From: Zoogloeaceae bacterium
GTDB taxonomy: Bacteria; Pseudomonadota; Gammaproteobacteria; Burkholderiales; Rhodocyclaceae
Reading direction: 5' to 3'
Length of the DNA: 14,349 bases
Assembly (NCBI GenBank): GCA_031290955.1
Contig: JAISLJ010000091.1
Coordinates: forward strand, 1-14,349
The translations under genes were made by a program, and so were the position numbers. Under the pieces are notes generated by a model. The model was not told where the DNA came from and ran no database searches. It saw only the letters and a list, made by a program, of their open reading frames with translations. This document shows positions 12,726 through 14,349 of this stretch, piece by piece (within the stretch, counting starts at the first letter, position 1; every line of letters begins with the position of its first letter).

Positions 12726-14349
12726 GCTGCGCCCTCCACGGTCTTCTCCGCGATTTTCTCCACAATCTGGCTGGCTTCCGCCTCAAAGCCGAATACATCC
12801 ACCACGCGCACACATATTCGGCGCGGGCCGGGTTTGGCGGGCAGCGTCAATTGCGCTTTTGTTACCACGCGCAAGGCGTCGGCGTTGTTTTCCACATTGC
12901 CGCGATAATCCTGCCAGACCGAGCGAAACACCTGACCATCGTAATCCGGGTCAATGGCCCAGTATTCGATCAAGGAGAGCGGCTCGGCATTGGCGATGGC
13001 CTGCAATTTGACGCGGTTTGCCTCGTCGAGATTGATGGCTTCCGGCGAGAGTTGCGCGTAATTCTTGAGCCGGACGCGGATGATTTCCTTTCCCTCCGCC
13101 GCGTGCGCTCGCTCAATCGGATAGAGCGTCAAATATTGCAAGGAGGCAAAACGCACCTGTCCGCGCAATTTTTCCAGTCCGCCCTTTTTGCGCAGTCTGT
13201 CCAGCAAATCGGGCGGAATCACCAGCACTTCCAGCCGTGTATCGTTCAAGGCGGCAATGGTCTCGCCGATGGCAGGCTCGAAATTCCAGCCCAGCACCAC
13301 GACTTGATCCCAGCCGCCCATCAGGTTGTCGCGCAAGGCTTGCGCCTTTTTCAGGGTGGCCGCGCCGGTTTGTTTATTGGGCGAATCGGCCAATACCAGA
13401 ATCTTGCTATTGCCTTTGATTGTCTGACCGAGATTTTTCACCGGATTTTCTTCCAGCGGCAAGGGACGCGCGCCATACAAATCCAGCACGATATTGGCCA
13501 GATCGCCGATGCGCGGATTGCGCCTGCCAAAATGGACTTTGGCCGCTTCCACCTGATAATCGCCAATGGCCTGATACAGAAATGGCTGCGCGTTCTGGTC
13601 AATCAGGCGCTTTCTCATAATCATGCAGGCGGGCTTGCCGATGTCAGCGGTGATCCAGCGACGCCCCAGCTTTTCGGCAACAGCGGCGGTTGTGCCGGAA
13701 CCGCCGTTGAAGTCGGCAACAAGACCATTTTCAGGACAGGAAGCGCGGATAATGCGGTCAAGGAGTTTTTCAGGTTTTTGGGTTGCGTAATCAATACGCT
13801 CCGAATCTCCTGACGACAAATATCCTATGTCTATCCAAATATTTCCTAGTGGGTTCCCTTTGTATTCATCTGCATACAATTTATAACGTGGTCGGCCATT
13901 TTCTGTCCAAAAAATCAAATTGGGATTTGCAGTCAATCTTTCGTCAAAAGTCTCCTGCGACCATCTCCATCCAATATTTGAAACAATAGTGCGTCCTTGA
14001 ATAATTCGATTTTCTCCTCTGCTACTACTATTTGAACTCTGCTCAAGCGCAACATGTTGAAATCTGCGCCCGGTCTCAGCCTCAACATAAGGAAATCGTC
14101 TATACAGTTCATTTTGTTCAACAGATTGATAGACGGGCATGAAATATCTTGTGGTGAGTGTTTTGGAATAAAAATACAAGCTATCGCTGATAGCATCATA
14201 GCTTTCAGTTGCAAGGCTGTGGGCGGCATACCGCTTCCAAATCACATCATTCCGAAAATTGTCTTTCCCGAATATTTCATCCATCACAATCTTCACGTAA
14301 TGCCCGACATGCCAATCCAGATGCACATAGATTGACCCCGTATCCGCCA
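12722..14349 (-). CDS. mod: Type III DNA adenine methyltransferase, Mod subunit (5' end outside window)
   Basis: Mod methylates adenine in an asymmetric site and provides target recognition for the Mod-Res complex. The frame is open to the window edge (first visible residues ADTGSIYVHLDWHVGHYVK), so the true start and the DPPY catalytic motif lie outside. About 541 residues are visible. FRNDVIW and SDSLYFYSK follow, then a variable target-recognition region, then motif X (TQKPEKLLDRII, about 13755-13790) and the AdoMet-binding motif I (DFNGGSGTT, about 13690-13715). This is the order of a beta-class methyltransferase. A C-terminal part of about 300 residues follows, with no motif I recognise. 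DNA at about 13800-14280 is near 40% GC by hand count, against about 63% in a sampled line at 13261-13320, which suggests the recognition segment was exchanged. Confidence 0.92.
   Translation of the reverse strand, partial: ADTGSIYVHLDWHVGHYVKIVMDEIFGKDNFRNDVIWKRYAAHSLATESYDAISDSLYFYSKTLTTRYFMPVYQSVEQNELYRRFPYVEAETGRRFQHVALEQSSNSSSRGENRIIQGRTIVSNIGWRWSQETFDERLTANPNLIFWTENGRPRYKLYADEYKGNPLGNIWIDIGYLSSGDSERIDYATQKPEKLLDRIIRASCPENGLVADFNGGSGTTAAVAEKLGRRWITADIGKPACMIMRKRLIDQNAQPFLYQAIGDYQVEAAKVHFGRRNPRIGDLANIVLDLYGARPLPLEENPVKNLGQTIKGNSKILVLADSPNKQTGAATLKKAQALRDNLMGGWDQVVVLGWNFEPAIGETIAALNDTRLEVLVIPPDLLDRLRKKGGLEKLRGQVRFASLQYLTLYPIERAHAAEGKEIIRVRLKNYAQLSPEAINLDEANRVKLQAIANAEPLSLIEYWAIDPDYDGQVFRSVWQDYRGNVENNADALRVVTKAQLTLPAKPGPRRICVRVVDVFGFEAEASQIVEKIAEKTVEGAA

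Noticed and set aside
12683..13813. A 376-residue plus-strand open frame opposite mod
   Set aside because: It is antisense to the methyltransferase, which has clear motifs; the plus-strand product resembles nothing known.
1..14349. CRISPR arrays, tRNA genes, insertion sequences or integrases
   Set aside because: No regularly spaced repeats, no cloverleaf-like sequence and no transposase or integrase motifs were found in any part of the window.

Overview
The window looks like a chromosomal piece of a betaproteobacterium. The clearest marker is a single gene that fuses EPSP synthase (AroA) to cytidylate kinase (Cmk), an arrangement known from Betaproteobacteria. The betaproteobacterial-looking ribosomal proteins (long S17, S3 with a charged tail) and moderately high GC agree. 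I cannot name a genus.

Left part (1-4546, + strand): an unidentified 3' fragment at the window edge, then greA (transcription elongation factor), a membrane protein with a degenerate J-like N-terminus and ankyrin repeats at its C-terminus, and the aroA-cmk fusion. Directly after the J/ankyrin gene lies a short in-frame remnant of a greA 3' end, which also seems to form the terminator. The AroA domain carries Ser where class I enzymes have the glyphosate-relevant Pro101.

Middle (4547-9734, + strand): a 387-base gap holding several inverted repeats, a strong sigma-70-like promoter and a short leader with a terminator-like hairpin, then a compact ribosomal-protein operon rplC-rplD-rplW-rplB-rpsS-rplV-rpsC-rplP-rpmC-rpsQ with overlapping or closely spaced genes. 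This is the S10 operon without its usual first gene rpsJ. It is cut off from the spc operon (rplN onward) that usually follows, and a 28-base perfect palindromic terminator closes it. Both ends of the operon, and the missing rpsA after cmk, point to genome rearrangement.

Right part (9735-14349, - strand): a convergent type III restriction-modification pair, mod (5' end outside the window) and res, overlapping by ATGA. The Res helicase motifs and the PD-(D/E)XK nuclease motif look intact. The target-recognition part of mod is clearly AT-richer (about 40% GC by hand count) than the rest of the gene, as expected if the specificity domain had been exchanged by recombination.

No RNA genes, CRISPR arrays, transposases or integrases were seen. 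I found no convincing new multi-gene system. The best leads are the natural Pro-to-Ser change in AroA, the greA scar, the broken S10 operon with its odd leader, and the mosaic mod gene.
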